DNA from: Sedimentisphaerales bacterium
GTDB lineage: Bacteria; Planctomycetota; Phycisphaerae; Sedimentisphaerales; SM23-30
Direction: 5' to 3'
NCBI GenBank assembly: GCA_028281535.1
Contig: JANQJS010000026.1
Span: forward strand, 62,001 to 126,000
Length of the DNA: 64,000 bases
A program made the position numbers and the translations under genes. The notes under the pieces are model-generated. The model was not told where the DNA came from and did no database searches. It worked only from the letters and a program-made list of their open reading frames with translations. Shown piece by piece: positions 8,129 through 17,043 of the stretch (position 1 is the first letter of the stretch; each line of letters opens with the position of its first letter).

Positions 8129-8146
8129 GCACCATGATCATGGTGC
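8129..8146. repeat. 18-base perfect palindrome between convergent genes
   Basis: GCACCATGATCATGGTGC is fully self-complementary. It sits 35 bases after the amidase stop. There is no T run on either side, so it is not a standard intrinsic terminator; an mRNA-stabilising hairpin or a protein site are both possible. Confidence 0.55.
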
Positions 8147-8172
8147 AATTCAATATGCGGCTCGTCATTTTG

Positions 8173-8337
8173 TTACGGTTTAATTGTATCTTTTAATTTA
8201 TTCAGGTAATCAACAAGTATATTAGCGTTGAAATATTCACGTGCCACCCTGCCTTTATCATCGACGATAATCATTCTCGCATCCTCCATAATCTGATTTT
8301 CAACACGATGAAGCATCAGTACTAAATAATCATTCAT
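8173..8337 (-). CDS. Possible small protein, 54 residues
   Basis: An open frame in the 300-base gap between the amidase and the glycosyltransferase. From the ATG at 8337 it encodes a charged 54-residue peptide (MNDYLVLMLHRVENQ at the start, ending LNKLKDTIKP). The frame is open further upstream to about 8395, with another ATG at 8349, so it may also be the 3' remnant of a longer gene. No good ribosome binding site is seen. I recognise no family. The composition is protein-like, which is why it is listed. Confidence 0.35.
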   Translation of the reverse strand: MNDYLVLMLHRVENQIMEDARMIIVDDKGRVAREYFNANILVDYLNKLKDTIKP

Positions 8338-8400
8338 ATCATAAGGCATACCCCAGAAATAATGGCAATGAATATAAATAGACCAATCAAAGAAATGTAT

Positions 8401-10008
8401 TTATGCCGCAGAACTTTTCAACACTTCCTGAAACTCTTCTTCTCTGGCCTCAGAAACTTTTGTGCCATAAAGCGTTAAACACGCAACATAGAAATACCCA
8501 GTAGCAAAGATGACCAAAAATGGTAATAAGAGAATCCAAGCACTGGGATTTTTTAAGTAAACTATAATACAGATGGTCACATAAAAACCATACATTAATT
8601 CAACAATAGGCATGATAGTTTTCTTGCGACAAAAACTTTTAGCCTTGGGCATCCAGTCATCCTTATTGCCTGTAGATCCCATACCAAATTTTGGTGTTCG
8701 CTCGAAAGGACTTTCTTTACCGATAAAAGCTTCAATAACAGCTAAACTATTATTGATCGCAATACCAACACCGACCGCCATTAACAAAGGCATATATTTA
8801 ACCTTATCAGTCCATCGATGAAATATCTCTTTTTGACTAGCCATATAAAATGTTCCGACAGAACAAGTGGCTATCATAAAAAAGAAAACTCCCCATACAA
8901 TAGGCGCCAGAACATGATCACCATAATAACTGAAACGAACAAAAGAAATGGGCAAAAACATTAATACCAATAAGGACATAAATAAATACCCGACCGGGTT
9001 AAGCAAATGAAAACAAGCTTCAATTTTTATTCTCAATGGTAATTTTTCTTTCAGTAGTTTCGGCAAAATTTTCTTAGCTGTCTGAACAGACCCCTTTGTC
9101 CATCGAAATTGCTGCTGTTTAAACCCCTGAATTTCCGGGGGTAATTCAGCAGGCGATGTTACATGAGGCAAATAGACAAATCGCCATCCCTTCATTTGAC
9201 AACGATATGAAAGATCGAGATCTTCCGTCAATGTATCATGTTCCCAGCTCCCGGCCTCTTCAATCGCTGTTTTTCGCCACAATCCTGCTGTGCCATTAAA
9301 ATTCATAAATCGCCCTGAAAAATTTCGTGCCGCATGCTCAATCATAAAATGAGCATCTAGAAAAACAGCCTGCACACGTGTAAGAAATGATTGCTCACGA
9401 TTAATATGTTCCCAGCGAAACTGCACCATTCCTACGGATGGATCGGTAAAATAATGAATCGATGCCATTAGATTATCAGGTGTAGGAATAAAGTCGGCAT
9501 CATAAACAGCAATAAATTCTCCCTTAGCTGATTGTAATCCTTCGGCCAAGGCACCGGCTTTATATCCTACTCGATGGGTTCGATGCATGTATTCAATATC
9601 AAAACCTTTAGCAGCAAAACGAGCCACAGTGCTGGCGGCAATTTGACGGGTTTCATCTGTCGAATCATCAAGAACCTGAATCTGTAATTTATCTTTTGGA
9701 TAATTCAATCGACAGACACTGGCAATAACTCGTTGCGCAACGTACAGCTCATTATACATAGGAAGCTGAATGGTAACGGTTGGCAATTCTCTAAAGCAGC
9801 TTTTATACTTAGACGCATTTTTTTTGTGTTTATAATAGAGATAGAGCATTTGCCAACGGTGAAAACCAAACGAGGCAACGATCACTAATAGCGTACAATA
9901 GACCCCCATAACCAATCCATCCAGACCAAGCAACTGACTTTGTCCTTCAGCAAGAAGACATAGATGCTCAAACATTATTGTGTCATCATATATCACTGGT
10001 ATTTCCAT
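8401..10008 (-). CDS. Membrane-bound family 2 glycosyltransferase, cellulose-synthase-like
   Basis: A processive-type GT2 of 535 residues. There is an N-terminal membrane segment (about 30-50), then the catalytic domain with VLDDSTDET, YDADFIP (DxD), TEDLDLSYR and QQQFRW (the QxxRW product-site motif), then several membrane segments from about residue 330 to the end. These are the hallmarks of enzymes that make and extrude beta-linked glucan or mannan chains. No c-di-GMP PilZ domain is present. It starts eight bases after the stop of the HIT gene with AAGG before the ATG, so the two are co-transcribed. The exact sugar is not deducible. Confidence 0.88.
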   Translation of the reverse strand: MEIPVIYDDTIMFEHLCLLAEGQSQLLGLDGLVMGVYCTLLVIVASFGFHRWQMLYLYYKHKKNASKYKSCFRELPTVTIQLPMYNELYVAQRVIASVCRLNYPKDKLQIQVLDDSTDETRQIAASTVARFAAKGFDIEYMHRTHRVGYKAGALAEGLQSAKGEFIAVYDADFIPTPDNLMASIHYFTDPSVGMVQFRWEHINREQSFLTRVQAVFLDAHFMIEHAARNFSGRFMNFNGTAGLWRKTAIEEAGSWEHDTLTEDLDLSYRCQMKGWRFVYLPHVTSPAELPPEIQGFKQQQFRWTKGSVQTAKKILPKLLKEKLPLRIKIEACFHLLNPVGYLFMSLLVLMFLPISFVRFSYYGDHVLAPIVWGVFFFMIATCSVGTFYMASQKEIFHRWTDKVKYMPLLMAVGVGIAINNSLAVIEAFIGKESPFERTPKFGMGSTGNKDDWMPKAKSFCRKKTIMPIVELMYGFYVTICIIVYLKNPSAWILLLPFLVIFATGYFYVACLTLYGTKVSEAREEEFQEVLKSSAA

Positions 10009-10016
10009 GATTAACC

Positions 10017-10433
10017 TTACTCTATTGATTGGAAAATTCTGGAGGCAAGTTCTTCCAGTTTTTCTTTGGGCATTTCACTAGCTGGCCACCGACCTAACAA
10101 GCCATCATCACGATGCCTGGGGATAATATGAAAATGAACATGACCAACAACCTGACCCGCTGAACTACCGTTATTATTTAGAAGATTATAATCCTGTGCA
10201 TCAACAATATTCAGAACAGCCTTAGCTATTTTACCAATGCATTTGGCTAAATTGGCAGCAACGTCTTGTGGACACTCTTCAAAACGCTCGTAATGATCTT
10301 TTGGTATGATCAAGGTATGCCCTAAACTGATTGGTGCAATATCAAGAAAACTCAGTACGTGCTCATCCTCATACACTTTGGAGCATGGCAATAAGCCGCT
10401 GGCAATCTTACAAAAAATACAGTCTTCTGACAT
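10017..10433 (-). CDS. HIT-family nucleotide hydrolase
   Basis: A Hint/Fhit-type protein that hydrolyses nucleotide phosphoramidates or dinucleoside polyphosphates. The zinc-associated CIFCKI at the N terminus and the histidine triad HVHFHIIPR are intact. The frame is open to 10484, but GGAGG lies eight bases before the ATG at 10433 and the protein then starts MSEDCIFCK like its relatives, so I use that start (138 residues). First gene of a two-gene unit with the glycosyltransferase. Confidence 0.93.
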   Translation of the reverse strand: MSEDCIFCKIASGLLPCSKVYEDEHVLSFLDIAPISLGHTLIIPKDHYERFEECPQDVAANLAKCIGKIAKAVLNIVDAQDYNLLNNNGSSAGQVVGHVHFHIIPRHRDDGLLGRWPASEMPKEKLEELASRIFQSIE

Positions 10434-10516
10434 GCCGTTTGCCTCCAAACAAACCAACGATTTAAAAGAGAGGTTAACATCCACCTTACAAACAAATTAT
10501 GATATTGCAGTATTTT

Positions 10517-10546
10517 ATAATACGCCCCGATAAAAGAAAAGTTCAA
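10517..10546 (-). promoter_or_regulatory. Promoter of the HIT-glycosyltransferase unit
   Basis: TTGAAC (10546-10541), an 18-base spacer and TATTAT (10522-10517) on the minus strand, about 85 bases upstream of the HIT start. Confidence 0.5.
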
Positions 10547-10582
10547 ATAATGATTATTTCCAGCTGCAAACCCAACTATCGA

Positions 10583-10616
10583 GATAAAAAAAAACCCGGA
10601 TTTCTCCGGGCTTTTT
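10583..10616 (-). terminator. Intrinsic terminator at the end of the ribosomal supercluster
   Basis: Minus-strand hairpin with stem CCCGGA/TCCGGG (10595-10600 and 10605-10610) and a four-base loop, followed by eight or more T residues. A T run also flanks the other side, so it may work both ways. It lies 40 bases after rplQ and closes the alpha operon. Confidence 0.88.
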
Positions 10617-10657
10617 AATACTCATATGATCAAAGAATAGCTGATCGTAAAATCGAA

Positions 10658-11224
10658 CTATTCCTTCTTCTCTTCAGAATCATCGGCTTCATCAGTCACC
10701 TGAGTTTCTTCGGCCTCAGCCACTACGCTTGCTTCTTCTTCAACATCAGCCGCAGTGTTATCTTCTACCGATTCAGCAGGAGCTTCGACAGCTGCCGTTG
10801 CAGATTTAGGAGTACTGACAACATCACCATCGACCAACTGCAATAAAACTAATCGACCATTATCACCAATACGATGAAAAGGCAACTTTACGATTCGAGT
10901 ATATCCACCCGAACGATCTGAAAAGCGAGGGCCAATCTCATTAAATAGTTTATGAATGACTGTATCCACCTTGACAGGTTCACCATTTTCTTGGTGGCAA
11001 ATATCACGGTCCTGCAATTGAGCGATTGCACGTCGACGGGCGTGAAGTGTTCCCTTCTTCGCCAACGTAATCATTTTTTCAGCAAATGGCTTTACAAACT
11101 TTGCCTTCTCAATGGTTGTTGAGATTCTGCCATGCTCAAATAATGACGACGCTAAATTACGTCGCAGTGCGGTGCGGTGTGCACTTGTTCTACCTAAATG
11201 TCTTCCTCTTACCTGATGTCGCAT
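10658..11224 (-). CDS. rplQ: Ribosomal protein L17 with acidic C-terminal tail
   Basis: Large-subunit protein near the peptide exit tunnel. The L17 fold covers about residues 1-130 (MRHQVRGRHLGRTSAHR, then HKLFNEIGPRF and GGYTRI). The normal length is 115-130; here about 55 further residues form a tail dominated by Glu, Asp, Ala and Val that is probably disordered. Last gene of the cluster, 31 bases after rpoA. Confidence 0.96.
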   Translation of the reverse strand: MRHQVRGRHLGRTSAHRTALRRNLASSLFEHGRISTTIEKAKFVKPFAEKMITLAKKGTLHARRRAIAQLQDRDICHQENGEPVKVDTVIHKLFNEIGPRFSDRSGGYTRIVKLPFHRIGDNGRLVLLQLVDGDVVSTPKSATAAVEAPAESVEDNTAADVEEEASVVAEAEETQVTDEADDSEEKKE

Positions 11225-11255
11225 TTTCAGTCACCTTTTCGGTTAATGACGATTA

Positions 11256-12284
11256 TTATTCCTGTGCCATGGCTTCAAGATACTTGGAAACATCCATTCC
11301 AAGGCTTAATCCCATATCTGACAACTTTCGTTTAATTTCTCGCAAACTGGTTTTACCAAAACTTCGTAGTGCAAGAAGCTCGTTTTCTTTCATAGAGACC
11401 AGATGGCCTAATGTATTAATTTGAACGGCTTCAAGACAATTGCTGGCTCGAACCGACAAATCTAATTCATGCATCTGCTTTTTCAACAGAGAGAGCAACT
11501 CTTCATCGACATCAGAAATTTCTGATTCAACTTCAAGTTCTTCAACATCCTGTTGCCCGGCAGCCAAGTCATCACCCAATTCAAAATATTGAATCAGTGG
11601 ACCAAGATGCTTACGCAAAATCTTAGCAGATTCAACCAGTGCCATTTCTGGAGTAACGGTCCCATCGGTCCAGATTTCCATGAGCAAGCGATCATAATTG
11701 ATACTTTGACCTACACGAGTTTCTTCTGTTTTATAACGTACACGTTTCACCGGTGAATATAACGCGTCAACAGGAATAACACCTACTTCGCGATCACTGG
11801 CTTTGGTATCTTCTGTTGCCGCAATATAGCCACGCCCGCGACCCACGACCATTTCGAGTGAAAACTCAACGTCATCGGTCAACGTCGCTAACAAAAGATC
11901 TGGATTCTGAATGGTAATCGCAGTATCAGCTTCAATATCAGCTGCCGTGATTTGTCCGGCTTTGTTTGCAGTGACCTTCATGGTTTTAGGCTCTTCTGCA
12001 TCCAAATCGACAATCAGAGATTTCACATTCAGGATAATATCTGTGACATCTTCAAGTACGCCCGGAAGCGTTGTAAACTCGTGAGATACACCAGAAATTT
12101 TTACGCTGGTAACAGCTGATCCTTCCAGAGATGAAAGTAATATACGACGTAAACTGTTACCTACCGTTGTACCAAACCCTCTTTCAAAAGGTTCGATAAT
12201 CATGACGCCATAGGTATCTGACGTTACACCTTCATCTTTAATTACTTTTGTAGGCAGTTCTAGCCCACGCCATCGCATTCGCAT
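11256..12284 (-). CDS. rpoA: DNA-directed RNA polymerase subunit alpha
   Basis: Dimerising scaffold of RNA polymerase (342 residues). The N-terminal domain has FERGFGTTVGNSLRRILLSS; the C-terminal domain (about 265-325) has the helix-hairpin-helix that contacts UP elements and activators (LGHLVSMKENELLALRSFG). A short acidic linker joins them. GGAGG lies ten bases before the ATG. A hairpin-forming gap of 136 bases separates it from rpsD. Confidence 0.98.
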   Translation of the reverse strand: MRMRWRGLELPTKVIKDEGVTSDTYGVMIIEPFERGFGTTVGNSLRRILLSSLEGSAVTSVKISGVSHEFTTLPGVLEDVTDIILNVKSLIVDLDAEEPKTMKVTANKAGQITAADIEADTAITIQNPDLLLATLTDDVEFSLEMVVGRGRGYIAATEDTKASDREVGVIPVDALYSPVKRVRYKTEETRVGQSINYDRLLMEIWTDGTVTPEMALVESAKILRKHLGPLIQYFELGDDLAAGQQDVEELEVESEISDVDEELLSLLKKQMHELDLSVRASNCLEAVQINTLGHLVSMKENELLALRSFGKTSLREIKRKLSDMGLSLGMDVSKYLEAMAQE

Positions 12285-12326
12285 ATTCTATTGGCCTCCA
12301 ATTCACTGGGCGACTACCATCAGCTT

Positions 12327-12369
12327 TTGTTATCCGAAGCACACCTTTGTGCTCGAGGCCTTATAACAA
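12327..12369 (-). repeat. Nested inverted repeat in the rpsD-rpoA gap
   Basis: An outer stem TTGTTAT (12327-12333) / ATAACAA (12363-12369) encloses an inner stem AGCACA/TGTGCT (12338-12343 / 12348-12353) with a four-base loop. There is no T run, so it looks more like a folded mRNA element than a terminator. Confidence 0.55.
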
Positions 12370-12420
12370 TTGCTTTCTTTTAGTCGCGAGTGTATTTTCC
12401 TCTAAATAGTTACTTAAGGA

Positions 12421-13053
12421 TTACCTTGAGCAAAATTCGACAATTAATTGTTCTTCAACTGGAATTTGAACATCATCCCGTGTCGGCATTGACACCACAG
12501 TTCCCTCCATGGCAGCATTATTGACTTGCAACCAAGGTTGTACAGGAGCATTAGGATCGACTTCAATATTCGCCTGTATCATTTTCTTTGTTTTTTCTGA
12601 GTCACGAACAGTAATTTTATCACCTTGTTTAACAAGATAACTAACAATATCTACTTTGTGACCATTCACTTTGATGTGGCCATGAGCAATCATTTGACGC
12701 GCATCTTTTCTCGAATTGGTCATATTCATTTTATAAACCACATTATCCAGACGGCGTTCCAACAAAGCCAGAAGAGCCTGACCAGTGTTGGCCTTTTGTC
12801 GCTCAGCCTCTGAGAAATAAATTCTAAACTGCTTTTCTAATACGCCGTAGTAGCGTTTAACTTTTTGTTTTTCACGTAAACGAACACCATAGTCACTGCC
12901 ACGACCACGACGCCAAGAATGCATACCAGGTGGCTTGTTACGGTTTTGTTTTTCCATAGGGCATTTAGCGGTTTCACACCGATTGCCCTTAAGCATCAGC
13001 TTGATACCTTCACGTCTACATTGACGACATACTGGTCCTAACAATTTACCCAT
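12421..13053 (-). CDS. rpsD: Ribosomal protein S4, zinc-binding form
   Basis: Primary 16S rRNA binding protein and, in many bacteria, a translational repressor of its operon. The N terminus keeps four cysteines (CRQC, then RCETAKC), the zinc form. The S4 RNA-binding domain lies about residues 85-150. The frame is open to 13095, inside rpsK, but the ATG at 13053 gives MGKLLGPVCRQCRREG, the usual opening, seven bases after the rpsK stop, so I use it (210 residues). Confidence 0.96.
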   Translation of the reverse strand: MGKLLGPVCRQCRREGIKLMLKGNRCETAKCPMEKQNRNKPPGMHSWRRGRGSDYGVRLREKQKVKRYYGVLEKQFRIYFSEAERQKANTGQALLALLERRLDNVVYKMNMTNSRKDARQMIAHGHIKVNGHKVDIVSYLVKQGDKITVRDSEKTKKMIQANIEVDPNAPVQPWLQVNNAAMEGTVVSMPTRDDVQIPVEEQLIVEFCSR

Positions 13054-13060
13054 ATCTCTG

Positions 13061-13441
13061 TTATACCCTTCTTCGTTTTCTTGGCCGACAGCCATTGTGT
13101 GGAATAGGTGTTACATCTTCAATTGATGAAATTCTCATACCTGCAGCTTGTAAAGCAGTAATGGCAGATTCACGACCAGAACCAGCGCCTTTAACGCGTA
13201 CTTCCAGTTCAACGACCCCAAACTTTTTAGCCGTCGTGGCACATTTTTGCGATGCTTGTTGAGCTGCAAAAGGTGTGCTTTTACGTGAGCCTTTGAAACC
13301 AATGGTACCAGCTGAATCCCAACAAAGAGTTTCGCCGTTCACATCAGTGATGGTGATTAATGTATTGTTAAAGGTCGCCTTGATATGGCAAATACCTTTA
13401 CCTACATTACGTCTTACTTTTCTTTTACCGCTTTTAGCCAT
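13061..13441 (-). CDS. rpsK: Ribosomal protein S11
   Basis: Small-subunit platform protein, 126 residues, usual size. Seen: basic N terminus ([15 protein letters not shown]), central [16 protein letters not shown], and C-terminal [10 protein letters not shown], which is the conserved tail. Lies between rpsM and rpsD as in most alpha operons. Confidence 0.98.
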   Translation of the reverse strand: MAKSGKRKVRRNVGKGICHIKATFNNTLITITDVNGETLCWDSAGTIGFKGSRKSTPFAAQQASQKCATTAKKFGVVELEVRVKGAGSGRESAITALQAAGMRISSIEDVTPIPHNGCRPRKRRRV

Positions 13442-13507
13442 AAATGTTCCTCAATTTTTAACGTGACCTTGTAAAGCAAGTGCCTCATTAAAATAAACTT
13501 AACAATA

Positions 13508-13891
13508 TTATTTAAGAGCCTTAACACCTTTTTTACCAGCAACGGTCTTCTTAGGACCTTTGCGAGTTCTAGCGTTACTCTGTGTGCTTTGTCCACGAAC
13601 AGGTAAACCACGACGATGACGTAAACCGCGATAGCAGGCAATGTCGCGAAGGCGAGCAATGTCCTGACTGGTTTGACGACGCAACTGCCCTTCCACCGTA
13701 TAATCACGATCTAAAATCGCAACAATTCGGCTGAGCTCATCATCCGTGAGATCTTTACCTTTAATGGTTTCAGAGATTTGGGCTTCTTTCAAAATTTCTT
13801 TAGCCAAATGTCTGCCTATGCCATGGATATAGGTTAAGGATATCCACATCTGTTTGTCTGTCGGAATATCGACACCAGCAATACGAGGCAT
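13508..13891 (-). CDS. rpsM: Ribosomal protein S13
   Basis: Small-subunit head protein that touches the P-site tRNA and bridges to the 50S subunit. It opens with [14 protein letters not shown] and has the [10 protein letters not shown] helix-hairpin-helix and the basic stretch [16 protein letters not shown]. 127 residues. Followed by rpsK with a 66-base gap. Confidence 0.98.
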   Translation of the reverse strand: MPRIAGVDIPTDKQMWISLTYIHGIGRHLAKEILKEAQISETIKGKDLTDDELSRIVAILDRDYTVEGQLRRQTSQDIARLRDIACYRGLRHRRGLPVRGQSTQSNARTRKGPKKTVAGKKGVKALK

Positions 13892-13900
13892 AATAGCTCC

Positions 13901-14020
13901 TTATCTACCTTGACGTTGCTTATGACGCGGGTTGGCAGAGCAAATCACTCTCACAACACCTTTGCGTTTTACGATTTTACAATTTTCACAAATACGTTTG
14001 ACAGAGCTTCTCACTTTCAT
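13901..14020 (-). CDS. rpmJ: Ribosomal protein L36, zinc-binding form
   Basis: A 39-residue protein read directly from the sequence: [19 protein letters not shown] at the start and [12 protein letters not shown] at the end. It has the CxxC-x12-C-x4-H zinc ligand set. It sits between infA and rpsM, the standard place for rpmJ. Confidence 0.96.
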   Translation of the reverse strand: MKVRSSVKRICENCKIVKRKGVVRVICSANPRHKQRQGR

Positions 14021-14038
14021 GATGACACCTATCCTGTT

Positions 14039-14254
14039 CTACTTACGTAAGACAATACGACCTCTGGAGAGATCATATGGACTTATTTCTACGGTCACTT
14101 CATCGCCTGGCAAAATTTTAATAAAATGCATTCTCATTTTACCTGACACGTGAGCCAAGATTTCATGACCATTTTCGAGAGCGACTTTAAACACGGCATT
14201 AGGCAATGCCTCTAAGACTTTGGCATCTACCTTGATCGCATCTCTTTTGGTCAT
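14039..14254 (-). CDS. infA: Translation initiation factor IF-1
   Basis: A 71-residue OB-fold protein that binds the 30S A site during initiation. [18 protein letters not shown] and [21 protein letters not shown] are the typical strands. Nineteen bases separate it from rpmJ and 55 from map. Confidence 0.97.
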   Translation of the reverse strand: MTKRDAIKVDAKVLEALPNAVFKVALENGHEILAHVSGKMRMHFIKILPGDEVTVEISPYDLSRGRIVLRK

Positions 14255-14309
14255 AACGTTATTATCCTGTTCTAATTTTTGAATAACAAGCTTTTGATCG
14301 CTCTGGATC

Positions 14310-15083
14310 TTACCTTGTTAATATTTCAGCACCATGTTCCATAATGGCGATGGTATGTTCAAAGTGTGCTGCCGGCTTACCATCTCTGGTAACCACGGTC
14401 CAGCCATCACTGAGAACCTTTGTATCTTCCGTACCCATATTTACCATGGGCTCTACGGCCAAAACCATACCCTTTCTTAAGAGCAGATCATCCCGAAGTA
14501 ATTCATCACTAACGTAATTAGGTACTTTCGGATCTTCATGTAGGTTACGACCAATGCCATGACCTACATATTCTTTCACAACACCATAGCCTGCATTTTC
14601 TGCATGATCTTGCATTAACTTTGCAATTTCGCTCCAGTATTTACCTGGCTTGGCTTCGCGAATCGCTATTTCTAACACTTCCTGAGTATTCGTCAGTAAG
14701 CGTTGAACGTCTTCTTCAACATCACCGATCATGATCGTCACAGCAGAATCACCGCAATAGCCATTTAGTTTCACGCCACAATCGACGCTAATCACATCAC
14801 CAGAAACCAATTCGCGATCACTTGGGATGCCATGGACCACTTCTTCATTCACACTGGCACAAATACTCGATGGAAAATCGAATTTAGCCTGTGGGTTTTT
14901 TACACCCTTGAATAATGCCGTTCCACCTGACTCTTCAATCAACTCATCACTAATCTTGGCAAGATCCGCAGTCGTCATGCCTGGCTTTGCTTGCTCTTTT
15001 ATGGCTCCAAGAACACGAGCAACAACATTGCCCGCTTGCTTCATCAGTTCAATTTCTTTTGTAGAACGTATAGCTATTGCCAT
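14310..15083 (-). CDS. map: Methionine aminopeptidase, type I
   Basis: Removes the initiator methionine from new proteins. A 257-residue pita-bread fold with the metal ligands visible: [15 protein letters not shown] (two Asp), [10 protein letters not shown] (His), AVEPMVNMG (Glu) and HTIAIME (Glu). No N-terminal zinc finger extension. It follows secY, with adk missing from between them. Confidence 0.97.
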   Translation of the reverse strand: MAIAIRSTKEIELMKQAGNVVARVLGAIKEQAKPGMTTADLAKISDELIEESGGTALFKGVKNPQAKFDFPSSICASVNEEVVHGIPSDRELVSGDVISVDCGVKLNGYCGDSAVTIMIGDVEEDVQRLLTNTQEVLEIAIREAKPGKYWSEIAKLMQDHAENAGYGVVKEYVGHGIGRNLHEDPKVPNYVSDELLRDDLLLRKGMVLAVEPMVNMGTEDTKVLSDGWTVVTRDGKPAAHFEHTIAIMEHGAEILTR

Positions 15084-15114
15084 AAAATTTCATCTATTCA
15101 AAGTGATCTTCGAT

Positions 15115-15178
15115 TGAATGATCATTCACTATTAACTTTTAAAACATCCAGAGTCTCAATGGTCTCTTTTCGAGAGAC
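15115..15178. repeat. Two inverted repeats in the secY-map gap
   Basis: The gap holds a 14-base perfect palindrome TGAATGATCATTCA (15115-15128) and, just after the secY stop, a hairpin with arms GTCTCT (15162-15167) and AGAGAC (15173-15178). Neither has a T run. Confidence 0.4.
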
Positions 15179-15179
15179 A

Positions 15180-16532
15180 TTATGCATGAGCACTCTTAAT
15201 GCGGCTGCTGCCTTCCATAAATCCGTCATAATTTCTCATAAGCAGGTTAGCTTCAATACGCTGTACCAAATCAAGAGACACGGAAACAACAATCAATAAA
15301 CCAGTACCACCTAACAGAATCGCAACATTAAATGGAATATTTAATGAAACCATTACCACGGTAGGTACGACCGAAATAATCGCCAGGAACGCGGCACCGA
15401 CATAGGTAATACGCCCCATCACTTTTTCGAGATATTCAGCGGTACGACGTCCAGGTCGAAGCCCAGGAATAAAGCTACCGTAATCACGAAGTTGATTAGC
15501 CATTTCTTTCGGCTGAAACTGGACGGTGGTCCAGAAATAAGCAAAAAAGTAAATCATCAAGATATAACACAAATTATATACAAAAGAATCCATCTGGAAC
15601 GCATCATTAATACTTGCCGTGAAGTTGTTTTCCCACATTCTTGCAATTTGACCGAAAATAATGGATGGAAAAAGCATCAAGGTTGAAGCAAAAATGATCG
15701 GCATCACGCCACCATGATTAACGCGTAAAGGTAGATATTGTCGTTGTCCACCATAAACTCGCTGGCCACGTGTTTGTTTCGCCTGCTGGATAGGGATACG
15801 ACGTTGTCCTTGCGTAATTAAAATCGCACCGGCAACAACTCCAACAAAAGCAAGAATTAAAAAGATCACTTTCGCAGGTGTAACAGTTGGATTATCACCT
15901 GTCATGTTCGTTACCATTTGCATCACGGCCCATGGCATTTGACTAACGATACCCGCCATAATAATTAAGCTAATACCATTACCAATACCATACTCATCAA
16001 TTTGCTCACCTAGCCACATTAAGAAGACAGTTCCAGCTGTCATCGAAAACATTCCAGCTAGATAAAACATCAACCAATGATCTTGTGCTATTTCGGCCTG
16101 AACAAATCCAGACTGAAGCATCCAGGCTAAGACAAAAAAGGATTGAATCAGACAAAGAACCACTGTTGCATACCGAGTATACTCCTGGATTTTCTGGCGA
16201 CCAACTTGGCCTTCTTTTTGTAATTTTTCTAACGCCGGCACCACGGTTCCCAACAACTGGAAAATAATCGACGCTGATATATAAGGCATAATTCCAAGGC
16301 CAAACAAACTACTTTGGCTCAAACTACCACCTGTAAAAATTTGAAGATAATCCGCAACTCGACCAAATGGCGAGTCTGCTGATCCCTTTAAAATTTCGGC
16401 CATGGTCAACTGATCAATTCCAATCACCGGAATCTGAAAACCGATACGGTAAATGCAGAGCATGCCTAACGTAAAAAGAATCTTAAACCGAAGTTCAGGA
16501 ATTCCAAAAATATTTTTTATTGTTGTTAACAT
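15180..16532 (-). CDS. secY: Preprotein translocase subunit SecY
   Basis: Channel of the Sec translocon, 450 residues with about ten membrane segments. Signature stretches GIGNGISLIIMAGI (segment 4-5 region) and RRIPIQQAKQTRG, plus the cytoplasmic loop PGLRPGRRTAEYLEKVM, are all present. Lies after rplO as in the spc operon. Confidence 0.98.
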   Translation of the reverse strand: MLTTIKNIFGIPELRFKILFTLGMLCIYRIGFQIPVIGIDQLTMAEILKGSADSPFGRVADYLQIFTGGSLSQSSLFGLGIMPYISASIIFQLLGTVVPALEKLQKEGQVGRQKIQEYTRYATVVLCLIQSFFVLAWMLQSGFVQAEIAQDHWLMFYLAGMFSMTAGTVFLMWLGEQIDEYGIGNGISLIIMAGIVSQMPWAVMQMVTNMTGDNPTVTPAKVIFLILAFVGVVAGAILITQGQRRIPIQQAKQTRGQRVYGGQRQYLPLRVNHGGVMPIIFASTLMLFPSIIFGQIARMWENNFTASINDAFQMDSFVYNLCYILMIYFFAYFWTTVQFQPKEMANQLRDYGSFIPGLRPGRRTAEYLEKVMGRITYVGAAFLAIISVVPTVVMVSLNIPFNVAILLGGTGLLIVVSVSLDLVQRIEANLLMRNYDGFMEGSSRIKSAHA

Positions 16533-16560
16533 AATAATCTATCCACAAACTCAAAGAGAA

Positions 16561-17022
16561 TTAAGCACTCTTTTTCGTTGTTAGTTCTTCAACTGTTCCA
16601 CCGGCATTATTAATTTTTTCCATAGCGGAACGACTGAATTTATTAGCAACCACTGTTAATTTACGGCTCAATTCACCGTTACCCAGAATTTTCACCAAAC
16701 CTTCGGTTGATGAAATTAATCCAGCCTGTGACAAAGCCTGAGAATCCACTCGAGTACCTTCGTCAAATTTCTCTAATTGAGATACATTGACGATCGCATA
16801 ATTGGTTTTAAAATTCGCATTATTGAAACCACGCTTTGGTAACCGACGAAAGAGCGGCATTTGACCACCCTCAGATAATAGAGGCATGGATTTGCCAGCA
16901 CGAGACTTTTGGCCCTTGTGGCCGCGTCCAGCGGTTTTTCCGAGACCACTTCCTTGGCCACGCCCGCGACGACGACGACGCTTATGGCTGCCAACAAGTG
17001 ATGTTATTTCGTGACTCATCAT
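16561..17022 (-). CDS. rplO: Ribosomal protein L15
   Basis: Large-subunit protein, 153 residues. The Gly/Arg-rich N terminus (KRRRRRGRGQGSGLGKTAG) and FRRLPKRGFNN are typical. Two ATG codons stand in tandem at the start. It follows rpsE by 21 bases, so there is no room for rpmD (L30), which normally lies here. Confidence 0.97.
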   Translation of the reverse strand: MMSHEITSLVGSHKRRRRRGRGQGSGLGKTAGRGHKGQKSRAGKSMPLLSEGGQMPLFRRLPKRGFNNANFKTNYAIVNVSQLEKFDEGTRVDSQALSQAGLISSTEGLVKILGNGELSRKLTVVANKFSRSAMEKINNAGGTVEELTTKKSA

Positions 17023-17043
17023 GGTAAATGATTCCTTTATTTT

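Noticed and set aside
8340-8400. Hydrophobic peptide in another frame just after the glycosyltransferase (IGLFIFIAIISGV)
   Set aside because: Too short, with no ATG and no ribosome binding site; probably chance in an AT-rich gap.
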